A stretch of DNA of 56,067 nt, from contig JALSLA010000040.1 in the NCBI GenBank assembly GCA_026988515.1, positions 1-56,067 on the forward strand, written 5' to 3'. A model generated the notes under the pieces. The model saw only the letters and a program-made list of their open reading frames with translations. It did not search any database and was not told the origin of the DNA. Source of the DNA: Helicobacteraceae bacterium (GTDB lineage Bacteria > Campylobacterota > Campylobacteria > Campylobacterales > Sulfurimonadaceae). Shown in pieces: positions 1-8,792 of this stretch. A program made the position numbers and the translations under genes. The stretch's first letter is position 1; every line of letters begins with the position of its first letter.

Positions 1-38
1 TACACACTACACTAATGGTGAACTCGCTGTTTTTATGG

Positions 39-44
39 TACAAT
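39..44 (+). promoter_or_regulatory. Possible -10 box of the pilus operon
   Basis: TACAAT lies 51 bases before the GTG start at 96, with a weak -35-like TGGTGA at 16-21 (17-base spacing). A strong ribosome binding site AAAAGGAG at 83-90 precedes the GTG. The window begins here, so an upstream gene in the same operon cannot be excluded. Confidence 0.3.
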
Positions 45-95
45 TAACACAAATCTTAACTTTTTAACACTCAAACTATTGCAAAAGGAGTTCTA

Positions 96-3000
96 GTGTC
101 ACTGTTTCGCTACGCCGTTCTTCTGTTACTTGTATGGTGGTTTCACACCACTGGCCTATCGGCAGCGACACTTGTTGCAGAGTACCGTTTTGACTCATGC
201 TTATGGAACGGCAGTACCGGCGAAATCAAAGATAATATCTTAGGTGATAACAACGGTACCCCTACCGGAACAAACGTCTCAACGACAACACTAAAACGCA
301 AAGTTTGCCACAGTGCTCAGTTTAGCGGTGATGCCATCGATATTGACAATCTTGACATAAACACAAGCCTCGGTGCCAAAAACTCCGTAGCCTTTTGGAT
401 GTATTGGGACGGTACCGGCGGTGTCATGCCCTTTGGCTGGTATGCGCATGACCTGTGGTTTACACGAGGTGCTTTTGGTTTTAACAGTTTCAACAGTGAT
501 ATTTACGGCATCAGCTCTGCCGGACTTGAAAACGGATGGCACCATGTCGCTGCCGTCTTTACCAATGGCGATATGCATGCCAATACGCTCTATATTGACG
601 GAGTGGAACAAAATCTGACTCAGCGATACAGTTCTCCTGTCAATGCTCGCAGTGTTGCTAACAGCAGTGCGCGCATCGGCGGATGTCGGGTGAGTAACGG
701 TTACCGATTTAAAGGCTATCTCGATGAAATGCGCATCTATAACGGAGAGATCAATGCTTCTGCTGTTAACGCTATAATGAACACAACCCATACCTGTCGG
801 TGTGTTGAACCTTTGGGAGACTGGCGATTGGATGAGTGTCTTTGGGAGGGTAGCAACAATGAAGTCCAAGACAGTAGCGGCAACGGCTACCACGGTACCG
901 CGCAACGTGGTGCAACGACCCAAAGTGCTGCCGATGCACTCGGTGGTCAATGCCGTACGGGACTGCTTCACGACCAGTACATCACCCTGCCGACGTTCCC
1001 GCATCTTACCCACTCACGCAGCATTACCGCATGGTTTAAAACGACCGATATTTCCCAACGGGGGCAGCGCATCTTTGCCGATGATGAATACAACAGTCTG
1101 GGTTCATACGCATTGAGTGTCGGCGATCCGGGATCCGGAAAAATACGCTTCTATATTCGAGGGCTCAATGCCGTCTCGCTCGACAGTGCCGCTGTTATTC
1201 AAAACAATCAGTGGTACTTCGCCGCAGCAACGTTTGATGCGAACAGTATGACCAAACGGTTACGGCTCTATGACAGTAGCGGCACGCTCATTAGTGATGT
1301 TCAAGCAACGGTTTCCGGAGTACTCCATACTCAAAACGGTACACCCTCTCTTGGAGGAGAAACCGCAAATGGCGAAGTAGCAAATCGTTTCAACGGAAAC
1401 ATTGATGAGGTGAAAGTCTTCGATGCCGCTATAGATACGGATCAGATTCAGGCCATCATGGTGCAATCACACCCGTGCGGATGTGCTCAGGCGATTGCCT
1501 CTTACCGATTTGACGAATGTTTTTGGGACGGTAGCGTCGCAGAAGTCGGCGATGACATAGGCAAAGACAATAACGGCACACGTACCGGTAGCAATGCTAC
1601 CACAAGCACTACACAACGTCAAGTATGCCGCAGTGCCTTTTTAGACGGTGATGTCATCGATATTGACAATCTTGATGTTGACACGGCCCTCGGTGCCAAA
1701 AACTCCGTAGCCTTTTGGATGTATTGGGACGGTACCGGCGGTGTCATGCCCTTTGGCTGGTATGCGCATGACCTGTGGTTTACACGAGGTGCTTTTGGTT
1801 TTAACAGTTTCAACAGTGATATTTACGGCATCAGCTCTGCCGGACTTGAAAACGGATGGCACCATGTCGCTGCCGTCTTTACCAATGGCGATATGCATGC
1901 CAATACGCTCTATATTGACGGTGTGGAGCAAAACCTGACTCAGATATACAGTTCTCCAAGAAGTTACCGCAGCGTTGCTAACAGCAGTGCGCGCATCGGC
2001 GGATGTCGGGTGAGTAACGGTTACCGATTTAGAGGCTACCTGGATGAATTTTACATTTTCAAAGGGGAACTCAAAGCAGTAGAGATCCAAAAATTAATGT
2101 TTGCCACACACCCTTGTCAGTCGTGCGGCCTTGAATTTACCAATACACACTTTAATGCATGGGACACCTTCCGATCTCTCACTGACCAAAACATCTCTAC
2201 CAAATATGCTCAAAACACTTTTTCACTGACACTAGCAGCACTGAATCCTACCCATGACAATTTTCAAGAGTTTAACGGCACTGTCTGTACTCAAATTATT
2301 GATACCGACCATGCCAATGCCGCTAAAAGCAGCTGGGTAAAATCTTTTTTTAACGAAGCCAACGCAACAGTTGTCACGTTAAACAGCAACGGTGCCGTTA
2401 AAAATGCCCGTCTTGTCATGGCATGGAAACGTAATGTCAATGAGTCCTGTCCGCTGGTCAACGAAGACAATAGCACTCTCTCTGCCGATAACTTTGCTCT
2501 GCGCCCTGAACGCTTTCATCTCTCCCTCTCCGCCGCACCCTATTATGCTGCAGAAGCTTTTCGTTTGCATACCACTGCCCTATCGCCTCTTGGCACTACA
2601 ATACTTGATTACAATGAAACACAAGGAAGCTCTTATATTATTGATGCCAATGAAACACGAAGGGAATGCCGCACCTCAACCGAACAGTTTCATGTTGCCA
2701 ATAACGCTTTTGTTCATGGAGAACGTAGCGACATCAACGCAAGTTTTAGTGGGCTTGCTTCCTATTTAACGATTCGTATCCATGAGATCAACGGCAGTGA
2801 ATTTGCTACGGTCGATCGTGACGATACCAACGACACCCAGCGTCTTATTACACCGTACGAACACAATATTACGGTGCTGCCCTATGAACTCAATGTGACA
2901 CAGACACGTCTGTATGCCAGTACCGTTACAGACTGGCTCTATATGGCCGATATAAACGATATGAATGCCAGTTTACATGTAAAATTGCAAGCCTTCAATA

Positions 3001-3899
3001 AAGAACATCATCTCCTGGAAGATTTTAACGCCAGTTGCTATGCGCACGATATCGGAATTCGCTTCGGCGTCACCTCTGACGGTAATCAGAGTATCGACAT
3101 GAACTACAGTGCCGCCGAAGGTACTTTTAGCGACGGTAGCTTAAAAAAACATGCCACTTTGGGAGAGATCAATCAGAGCATGACCATTCCTTCGGGAAAT
3201 TTTGAAGAGGGTATCGGCTATGCGGTCATGGACTTTAACGTCAATCGAAAGTTTGATGCACCGATCAACCCGTTTCGTATTAACGGTCTTGCAGCAACCA
3301 TTACCACGACAACGGCATCAAAGGAGTACCATAACAATACCCATCTCAATGACGGCAGACTCATCTTCTATTATGCCCGTCTTAACACAAACGACATGAA
3401 AACCTCTGAAGACAATGCCCAAAACAGCATCGACATTGAGGTATACGACACAACAACCAGTACCTACACCAACAGTTTTAAGCGGAACTCTTTGGCATGG
3501 TGGCGCAATCAAAAACACGATAGTTCACCCTTGGGTACGATTCACGCTGTTGATGCAACCAACAGCACGCTCTACGCCCCGCCGATTCAGTTCTCACTGG
3601 CGGCTTCCAATATATCCGCTCCGACAAACGGTACCATTACCCTCACCCTTCCTCGGAACGACGGACGTCATGTTTTACATGTAAAAACCGACTCGTGGCT
3701 TTGGTATATTCCTAAAAAATTCGGATCGGACTACAGTGATGCCATCAACTCAAAATGTACCGCTCACCCCTGTTTTATCTATGTATTTGATAATCCCGCC
3801 GCAGAAGAGAATATCGCTTCAGGAGCTTACAAAGGGGGCAACACAAAAGTTTATGATCGCGGCACGTACAACAAACAGGGTGTCAAGGTGTTTCGATAA
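96..3899 (+). CDS. MshQ-like multi-LamG surface protein of the MSHA-type pilus operon
   Basis: A 1267-residue exported protein starting at GTG after AAAAGGAG. Residues 1-23 form a signal peptide. Three concanavalin-A-like LamG units follow (about 25-235, 240-465 and 470-685), each opening with a pattern like YRFDeClWdGs and ending in a HxCxC-type cysteine motif. The remaining 580 residues are Asn/Thr-rich and resemble the large C-terminal part of MshQ-type proteins (DUF6701-like); that match is from memory of the family. LamG units 1 and 3 are almost identical, even in DNA. The gene opens an operon whose next genes are prepilins and pilus assembly factors, so a pilus-associated adhesin or tip protein is likely. 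Its ligand is unknown. It contains two copies of the TTTACATGTAAA palindrome. Confidence 0.75.
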   Translation: MSLFRYAVLLLLVWWFHTTGLSAATLVAEYRFDSCLWNGSTGEIKDNILGDNNGTPTGTNVSTTTLKRKVCHSAQFSGDAIDIDNLDINTSLGAKNSVAFWMYWDGTGGVMPFGWYAHDLWFTRGAFGFNSFNSDIYGISSAGLENGWHHVAAVFTNGDMHANTLYIDGVEQNLTQRYSSPVNARSVANSSARIGGCRVSNGYRFKGYLDEMRIYNGEINASAVNAIMNTTHTCRCVEPLGDWRLDECLWEGSNNEVQDSSGNGYHGTAQRGATTQSAADALGGQCRTGLLHDQYITLPTFPHLTHSRSITAWFKTTDISQRGQRIFADDEYNSLGSYALSVGDPGSGKIRFYIRGLNAVSLDSAAVIQNNQWYFAAATFDANSMTKRLRLYDSSGTLISDVQATVSGVLHTQNGTPSLGGETANGEVANRFNGNIDEVKVFDAAIDTDQIQAIMVQSHPCGCAQAIASYRFDECFWDGSVAEVGDDIGKDNNGTRTGSNATTSTTQRQVCRSAFLDGDVIDIDNLDVDTALGAKNSVAFWMYWDGTGGVMPFGWYAHDLWFTRGAFGFNSFNSDIYGISSAGLENGWHHVAAVFTNGDMHANTLYIDGVEQNLTQIYSSPRSYRSVANSSARIGGCRVSNGYRFRGYLDEFYIFKGELKAVEIQKLMFATHPCQSCGLEFTNTHFNAWDTFRSLTDQNISTKYAQNTFSLTLAALNPTHDNFQEFNGTVCTQIIDTDHANAAKSSWVKSFFNEANATVVTLNSNGAVKNARLVMAWKRNVNESCPLVNEDNSTLSADNFALRPERFHLSLSAAPYYAAEAFRLHTTALSPLGTTILDYNETQGSSYIIDANETRRECRTSTEQFHVANNAFVHGERSDINASFSGLASYLTIRIHEINGSEFATVDRDDTNDTQRLITPYEHNITVLPYELNVTQTRLYASTVTDWLYMADINDMNASLHVKLQAFNKEHHLLEDFNASCYAHDIGIRFGVTSDGNQSIDMNYSAAEGTFSDGSLKKHATLGEINQSMTIPSGNFEEGIGYAVMDFNVNRKFDAPINPFRINGLAATITTTTASKEYHNNTHLNDGRLIFYYARLNTNDMKTSEDNAQNSIDIEVYDTTTSTYTNSFKRNSLAWWRNQKHDSSPLGTIHAVDATNSTLYAPPIQFSLAASNISAPTNGTITLTLPRNDGRHVLHVKTDSWLWYIPKKFGSDYSDAINSKCTAHPCFIYVFDNPAAEENIASGAYKGGNTKVYDRGTYNKQGVKVFR
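368..601 (+). repeat. Long near-tandem repeat, copy 1 (LamG unit 1)
   Basis: These 234 bases are identical base for base to 1688-1921, at an offset of exactly 1320 (440 codons). A second identical block, 654-711 versus 1974-2031, continues the match after a short divergent stretch. Confidence 0.95.
1688..1921 (+). repeat. Long near-tandem repeat, copy 2 (LamG unit 3)
   Basis: Partner of the copy at 368-601. The LamG unit between them is clearly divergent, so the identity suggests recent duplication or gene conversion rather than slow divergence of a triplicated domain. Confidence 0.95.
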
Positions 3900-4457
3900 A
3901 TGTGCCGCCGTGCCCTGACCCTCATTGAGATGATTGTTACTATTCTCATTATTGCTGTCGTCTTTACCGTCGTTCCCAAAATTATTTTTGCCTCCAACAA
4001 AGCAATAACCTTAAGTATGAAAGAGGATGCTCTCTTCCATGCCTATGTACTTATTGGCTCTATAAGCAAATTGGCATGGGATGAGAACACCCTGACTGCC
4101 GGTAAAATTCTCAGTACTACCGATCATACGTGTAGCGACTATCGTATCGGCGGTTTTTTAGGCTCCCGCAACTGTATTGACTCCGCACTTTTTGCTTCGA
4201 CACTCGGTTCAGAAGGCGGCGATGCCGATGATATTGACGACTACAACAACTATCTAGAACCCATTAGCGTCGGTACCCAAAATCGCTACAATCTCTCTGC
4301 TACCGTTACCTATACCGCGACACAGGAACTCAAACGCATTACCGTCACCGTTGCGTCACATGCCCAAAATACTAAAATCAAACAGTTTCAATCGAGCTTT
4401 TTTTACGACTCTGCAAACTTGGGACAGATTCAAATTAAAAAAGAGCCATGGCAATGA
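3900..4457 (+). CDS. Type IV prepilin-like protein (minor pilin)
   Basis: 185 residues, with ATG directly after the stop of the adhesin gene (TAAATG). The N-terminus has the prepilin pattern: a short basic leader (MCRRA), then LTLIEM with Glu at mature position 5, then about 20 hydrophobic residues. The leader would be cut by a prepilin peptidase not encoded here, and the mature protein would join the pilus or pseudopilus through its N-terminal helix. The globular part has a Cys pair (CSDYR, NCIDS). Probably one of the MshO/P/C/D-type minor pilins, but which one cannot be decided. Confidence 0.75.
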   Translation: MCRRALTLIEMIVTILIIAVVFTVVPKIIFASNKAITLSMKEDALFHAYVLIGSISKLAWDENTLTAGKILSTTDHTCSDYRIGGFLGSRNCIDSALFASTLGSEGGDADDIDDYNNYLEPISVGTQNRYNLSATVTYTATQELKRITVTVASHAQNTKIKQFQSSFFYDSANLGQIQIKKEPWQ

Positions 4458-5341
4458 GAGGCGCTTTTACTTTAATAGAGATGATTTTTGTCATCGTTAT
4501 TGCCGCTGTACTCTCCGTAGGAAGTTTCAAAGCAATGCAGGCTCTTTTTGTTCGCAGTGCTCAAGCCAAAGCCGTTGGCGACTTGACACTGCGCTCACAA
4601 ATTGTTCTTGATCAGCTCAATGCCCTCCTCTACAACCGCGTTCCCAACAGCGTTATCGGCTATACTCCCGGAGATATTTGTGAGCCCATAGCCCAACTCT
4701 CGGTATCACGTCCCGTTCTGGAGTGGCTGGGCACTATGGACGACGACCTGTTGCAACGCCGCTATGACGGTTTTGTCAACATGGGAGAGAGCAATCGTAC
4801 CACTGCAACACTCGCGACTCCCCACATTGACGCCACCCTCAATGCCGCTACGCTCAATCTAATTTTTTCAGGCAGTCTCGATGACGGTTCCGATGAGAGC
4901 TTTAGTGCCTGCGGCGGTGCATTCGGCTGGCACGGGCAGCAGAGCCGCCTGAGTTTTGATGTCGCTATCGGCACCGATACAATCCGCATTACCGATACCG
5001 TACAACCACAGTTTATTTATGAAAAATTCTATCTGAGCGACACCGCATATGCCGTTGCCCGTGGTGCCGATGTCAGTAATTTAAACAATTGTTCCTACGA
5101 CACCTCATTACTGAAAGATGTCGCCAATACCCTCTTTCTCTTTTACAACTACCGACCGTTTCAAGGCGAAACATTTTGCGCCGACGGCGGTGTGGGAAAT
5201 GTTGTCGTACTCGCCGAAGATGTCAGCGCTTTTCGTGCAGAAAACGTTAATGATGCTATTGTTCTGAGTATCGATATGAATCGCTCCATTCGCGGCTCAC
5301 ACGCTACTGTGCATATTACCAAACAAAAGGCAGTTTTTTAA
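4448..5341 (+). CDS. Type IV prepilin-like protein (large minor pilin, MshO-like)
   Basis: 297 residues, overlapping the previous gene by 10 bases. The N-terminus MAMRGAFTLIEM is a classic prepilin leader with cleavage before FTLIE and a hydrophobic helix to about residue 30. Another ATG six bases later gives MRGAFTLIE and is equally possible. The size and N-terminus fit the larger minor pilins of MSHA or type II secretion systems (MshO or GspJ class). Cysteines occur in the body (GDIC, SACGG, NNCS, ETFCADGG). Confidence 0.72.
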   Translation: MAMRGAFTLIEMIFVIVIAAVLSVGSFKAMQALFVRSAQAKAVGDLTLRSQIVLDQLNALLYNRVPNSVIGYTPGDICEPIAQLSVSRPVLEWLGTMDDDLLQRRYDGFVNMGESNRTTATLATPHIDATLNAATLNLIFSGSLDDGSDESFSACGGAFGWHGQQSRLSFDVAIGTDTIRITDTVQPQFIYEKFYLSDTAYAVARGADVSNLNNCSYDTSLLKDVANTLFLFYNYRPFQGETFCADGGVGNVVVLAEDVSAFRAENVNDAIVLSIDMNRSIRGSHATVHITKQKAVF

Positions 5342-5790
5342 TGCGTCGCGCTATGGGAATTTGGCAAGCCATTATGATGATTCTTCTCATCAGCGGTATG
5401 ATGATGATTGTCTTAAAATATGCTTCCGTCTCCTCAAAACATGTCGCCGCCACCTACATAAGAGAACAGAGCGAACTTTTTTTAAACAGTGCCGTAGAAC
5501 AGACACTTTTGGCCATTGCGTTTCACGATCGAAGCAGCGGCTGCTTAAGCAATTTTTCACCGCCGGACGTGACTGTTCGTGCCACCACATACCATGCGAC
5601 TGTTGCCATAACACGCTACTACCTTCAAGAAGGCAGCGACGATCTGGCACACTGTAGCGCGCTGGGTGTTGCCATAAGCCCCGGCAGTGCGCTGAGTCAC
5701 GGTATGGCACTGCTGGAAATCACCGTTACGGCAAAACGAAACGGCACCATTGTGAGCAGACTTTTACGCAGGACATTACAGCAGCCATGA
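5341..5790 (+). CDS. Divergent pseudopilin-like protein with N-terminal membrane helix
   Basis: 149 residues, coupled to the preceding gene by TAATG. A single hydrophobic segment (about 8-28) follows MRRAMG, but the FTLIE signature is missing. In this operon slot MSHA and type II systems often carry a degenerate minor pilin (MshP or GspK-like), and that is the likeliest role. Processing by prepilin peptidase is doubtful. Assigned mainly by position and topology. Confidence 0.55.
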   Translation: MRRAMGIWQAIMMILLISGMMMIVLKYASVSSKHVAATYIREQSELFLNSAVEQTLLAIAFHDRSSGCLSNFSPPDVTVRATTYHATVAITRYYLQEGSDDLAHCSALGVAISPGSALSHGMALLEITVTAKRNGTIVSRLLRRTLQQP

Positions 5791-6245
5791 AAAAAGCATT
5801 TACACTTATTGAACTGATTTTTGTTATTGTAATTATCGGCATTATGGCCGCAGTGGGAAGCTCTTTTTTTCGTTCCGACTATCTGCGTAACGACGTTCAG
5901 TTTATTCTAAGCAAGATTCAAGAAGCACACTATAGAGGCATTGGCTATGAACATAACGATTTTGGCATCGAATCCAGTACTCCCGATTACCAAAACGGAT
6001 GCATCGAGTTGAAAAAAAATCGTCTTAACGACAGCGTCACCAACGCTACGGCTCACTACCATTTACATGTAGATGATTTTGACTATGGTGTCCTCTGTTT
6101 TGATGCCAAAGGGCGACCTCACCACGATAATTTTAAAAAATCCACACTATTAACTACCCAAAAAGTACTAAATTTCACATATTCTGGAAAATCTCAGTCA
6201 ATTATCATTGAACCTGTGAGTGGATATGCTATAATAAAGCAGTAG
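5787..6245 (+). CDS. Type IV prepilin-like protein
   Basis: 152 residues, overlapping the previous stop by ATGA. The N-terminus MKKAFTLIELIFVIVIIG is a textbook prepilin leader and helix, cut between Ala and Phe. The body has a Cys pair (GCIEL, VLCFD) that could form the C-terminal disulphide loop, and one TTTACATGTAGA copy (LHVD). Fits a GspH/MshC-type minor pilin. Confidence 0.75.
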   Translation: MKKAFTLIELIFVIVIIGIMAAVGSSFFRSDYLRNDVQFILSKIQEAHYRGIGYEHNDFGIESSTPDYQNGCIELKKNRLNDSVTNATAHYHLHVDDFDYGVLCFDAKGRPHHDNFKKSTLLTTQKVLNFTYSGKSQSIIIEPVSGYAIIKQ

Positions 6246-6283
6246 TAGTTACATATTAATTAAAAATAATTTTAAGAGTTAAA

Positions 6284-7762
6284 ATGATCACCGACTCCAT
6301 TCTCTATCTTCTTCACAATGATGAGACATTGCTCTTTGACGGTACCCGTTTTAGTGCACCTCCGACGACAAAAAAAGCCGCTTATTACAGTGTTGCAACA
6401 CTGCCGATTTCACTGATTCGTACGCACGGCTTTAAAGTTTCTAAAGAAATTAGCAGTGAAAAGCTTGCCATTCAAACAGAGATCAGTATGTATGAAGAGG
6501 GGGGACTCAACCCTGATGTTGATTTTAAAATTGGTTCACAAAGTATCCCTTTAGAGCATGATGAGAGTCTGTATATTGAATCGTATGCGGTCGAAATTGA
6601 GACTATTCATCATAAATTTGACACTTTCGTGAAAAAAAACCGACTCATTGATGCCATTATTTTACCTTCATTGAGCTACAAGGCTCTCTACGCATTTGAA
6701 TATCTTGAAAGCCAAAACGACCTCTTTATCCATTTCGGTGAATTTAGTGCTTACGCCGTTATTTTTAAAAACGGTCACTATATTGCTACGCGCTCCATTA
6801 GTACCTTGAGCGATCTGGCTGAAAAACTTGGTATTTCTGTTGAAAGAGTACGCAAACTTCTCAGCACCAAAGGTGTTGAAAGTGACCGCTACACTCCCGA
6901 TGAACTGTTACAGATGCACACCATTCAAGAGGAACTCTCCAAAGTTGTAGAGCGCATTGCACACTCCATCAGCCATAAACGCGGTATTTTTCGACTCGAT
7001 CATATTGACCGCTTTTTTATTGACTTTGAAGGCAGCACAATTCCGGGATTTTTAGAGATGTTTGACAGCTACGGGCATGAGGCATCACGTAAAGAGGTTC
7101 TTGACGTATTTGACGCCGTTGCACCCGGTCAGAAGCATGATGCGCTCAATGCCCTTTATGCCTTGGGCGGTTTGTCACAACGGTATCCTCTTGTCAATCT
7201 GAGCATCTACGAACGAAAACCCGCTTTTTTCAAAACCCATGCGGGACAGTTTGCACTGGTCCTGATACTTGCCTCTCTTCTTGCACTTGCGTATCCTCTA
7301 TATGCTCAGTTAGAATATGTTCGCTTACAAGCCGAACATGCTGCATTGAAAGAAGAAGTAAGCACTATGGAATCTATGACACAAAAACTTCGCGCTACAC
7401 TCAAAGAAGAGCGCCAAAAACGCGATCGACTTCAAGAGCAGTATCGGACACTTGTCGGTACTATCGAGGGGTATGACCATATGCTCGACGCTTTAGTCGA
7501 TTTCGATACTGAAAAACTCTCACGACAAGAGATGATGAAAGATATTAATCTGGCCATGCGGCGTTATGCCCTCTCCTCAAAGCATCTGGAACAAAACGGT
7601 TCCCAATCCATGAGAGTGCATATTATCACCCCGTATGCCAAACGCGATAATATTGCCAAGTTTATGAAGCATCTCATCAACAAAGGCTACAGCCATGTCG
7701 AAACTCAAAAAATCGAACGTGATGACACACTTTATGAAAGTCTGGTGGAGATACGTCCATGA
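6284..7762 (+). CDS. MshI-like pilus assembly protein (PilM/PilN-like inner-membrane component)
   Basis: 492 residues. The N-terminal 300 residues look like an actin-fold cytoplasmic domain of the PilM/GspL/MshI type. A single membrane segment follows at about 322-344, then a charged coiled coil (about 345-395) and a small periplasmic domain. This is the layout expected of PilM fused to PilN, the assembly-platform part that links the ATPase to the periplasmic alignment complex. It begins 38 bases after the last prepilin and overlaps the next gene by ATGA. The identification rests on topology and order. Confidence 0.65.
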   Translation: MITDSILYLLHNDETLLFDGTRFSAPPTTKKAAYYSVATLPISLIRTHGFKVSKEISSEKLAIQTEISMYEEGGLNPDVDFKIGSQSIPLEHDESLYIESYAVEIETIHHKFDTFVKKNRLIDAIILPSLSYKALYAFEYLESQNDLFIHFGEFSAYAVIFKNGHYIATRSISTLSDLAEKLGISVERVRKLLSTKGVESDRYTPDELLQMHTIQEELSKVVERIAHSISHKRGIFRLDHIDRFFIDFEGSTIPGFLEMFDSYGHEASRKEVLDVFDAVAPGQKHDALNALYALGGLSQRYPLVNLSIYERKPAFFKTHAGQFALVLILASLLALAYPLYAQLEYVRLQAEHAALKEEVSTMESMTQKLRATLKEERQKRDRLQEQYRTLVGTIEGYDHMLDALVDFDTEKLSRQEMMKDINLAMRRYALSSKHLEQNGSQSMRVHIITPYAKRDNIAKFMKHLINKGYSHVETQKIERDDTLYESLVEIRP

Positions 7763-8382
7763 ATGAACAGTTTGAACTTCTGGAGTCCCAACTCAGCGAG
7801 ATGTCTGCTGTAAAACGGATCGGTATCTATGTTACTATTGTTGCAGCGCTTCTTTTTATGAGCTGGAATTTTTTCGGTGAACCGTTATACCATGATATCG
7901 AACGCGAACGTCACGCCATTGCATCATTGGAACATAAACTGCAACAGCGCGGTACCCACTCGTTAGAACGTGCTATTTCCAAATGCCGTAACAAGATATT
8001 GACCCTTCAAGACGACCTTACAAACGTCCATTTTAAAAATCAGTTCTTACGTACCAAGCTGGAGTCGATCGGATTTATTCTCTACAGTCAAGAAGGTGCG
8101 GCACAGATACTCGACGATCTTTTGAAACAGTCGGTGAATCACGGCATTACGATCGATCTGATCGAATCAGAAAAAAAAGAGCACTCATATCTGCCCTATA
8201 TCCAGGAAAAATCGCAAATTCATGTCACCGGAAACGGCAGTTTTAAAAGTATTATTGCACTGATGCAGTATATTGACAGCCTCAATGTTCTTATGCGTAC
8301 CCAATCCGTCATTATCGGTATTGACGACAATAACGCCACCCGATTCGACATGAATCTCTCACATTACGGAGTCGAACTATGA
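7759..8382 (+). CDS. MshJ/PilO-like inner-membrane assembly protein
   Basis: 207 residues: short cytoplasmic tail, one membrane helix (about 20-42), a coiled coil (about 50-95) and an alpha/beta periplasmic domain, as in PilO, GspM and MshJ. It overlaps both neighbours by ATGA, which suggests translational coupling with the MshI-like and MshK-like proteins it should contact. The assignment comes from topology and gene order. Confidence 0.65.
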   Translation: MNEQFELLESQLSEMSAVKRIGIYVTIVAALLFMSWNFFGEPLYHDIERERHAIASLEHKLQQRGTHSLERAISKCRNKILTLQDDLTNVHFKNQFLRTKLESIGFILYSQEGAAQILDDLLKQSVNHGITIDLIESEKKEHSYLPYIQEKSQIHVTGNGSFKSIIALMQYIDSLNVLMRTQSVIIGIDDNNATRFDMNLSHYGVEL

Positions 8383-8792
8383 GAGTATTTCTAATTGGAC
8401 TGTCTCTGCTGTCTGCTGCAAAACTCATTGCCGTAAATCTTGACATCACTCCTATTGTCCATAAAATCGACTCCCTTCAACAGAGCAGACAGACCTCGCC
8501 TACAGTGGACTATGATGTTTTTGACCCGTTTGCCAAAGCCAAGCCTCTATTGGCACAAAAAAAACAGCCGCCTATTACAAAAAAAAGAATTCGACCGATT
8601 ATAGTTCAGACCATACTCAATCGCCGTGCCCTCATTGACGGGAAATGGTACGCGGTGGGAAGTCGTATTTACGGCAGTACCGTTACTGCAGTCAAACAGA
8701 ACCATATTGTCCTTGCCAAAAACGGCAAAACCGTTACGATTCCGCTTAAAACGGGCAAACGTATTATAATTACCAAGGAACCTGACCAATGA
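8379..8792 (+). CDS. MshK/PilP-like periplasmic protein
   Basis: 137 residues. An N-terminal signal or anchor segment (1-20) is followed by a basic linker with a DPFAKAKPLL motif and a C-terminal beta domain (RRALIDGKWYAVGSRIYG, then a turn and VTIPLK). That resembles the homology region with which PilP, GspC and MshK contact the secretin. Overlaps by four bases with the genes on either side, directly before the secretin gene. Confidence 0.6.
   Translation: MRVFLIGLSLLSAAKLIAVNLDITPIVHKIDSLQQSRQTSPTVDYDVFDPFAKAKPLLAQKKQPPITKKRIRPIIVQTILNRRALIDGKWYAVGSRIYGSTVTAVKQNHIVLAKNGKTVTIPLKTGKRIIITKEPDQ

Noticed and set aside
291-1013. 240-residue ORF on the - strand inside the adhesin gene
   Set aside because: Antisense shadow of the LamG repeats. 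The same shadow reappears at 1641-2090 because the DNA is duplicated, and it has no ribosome site.
3318-3518. Small - strand and alternative-frame ORFs within the C-terminal part of the adhesin
   Set aside because: No ribosome sites, composition of shadows, and full overlap with a strongly coding frame.
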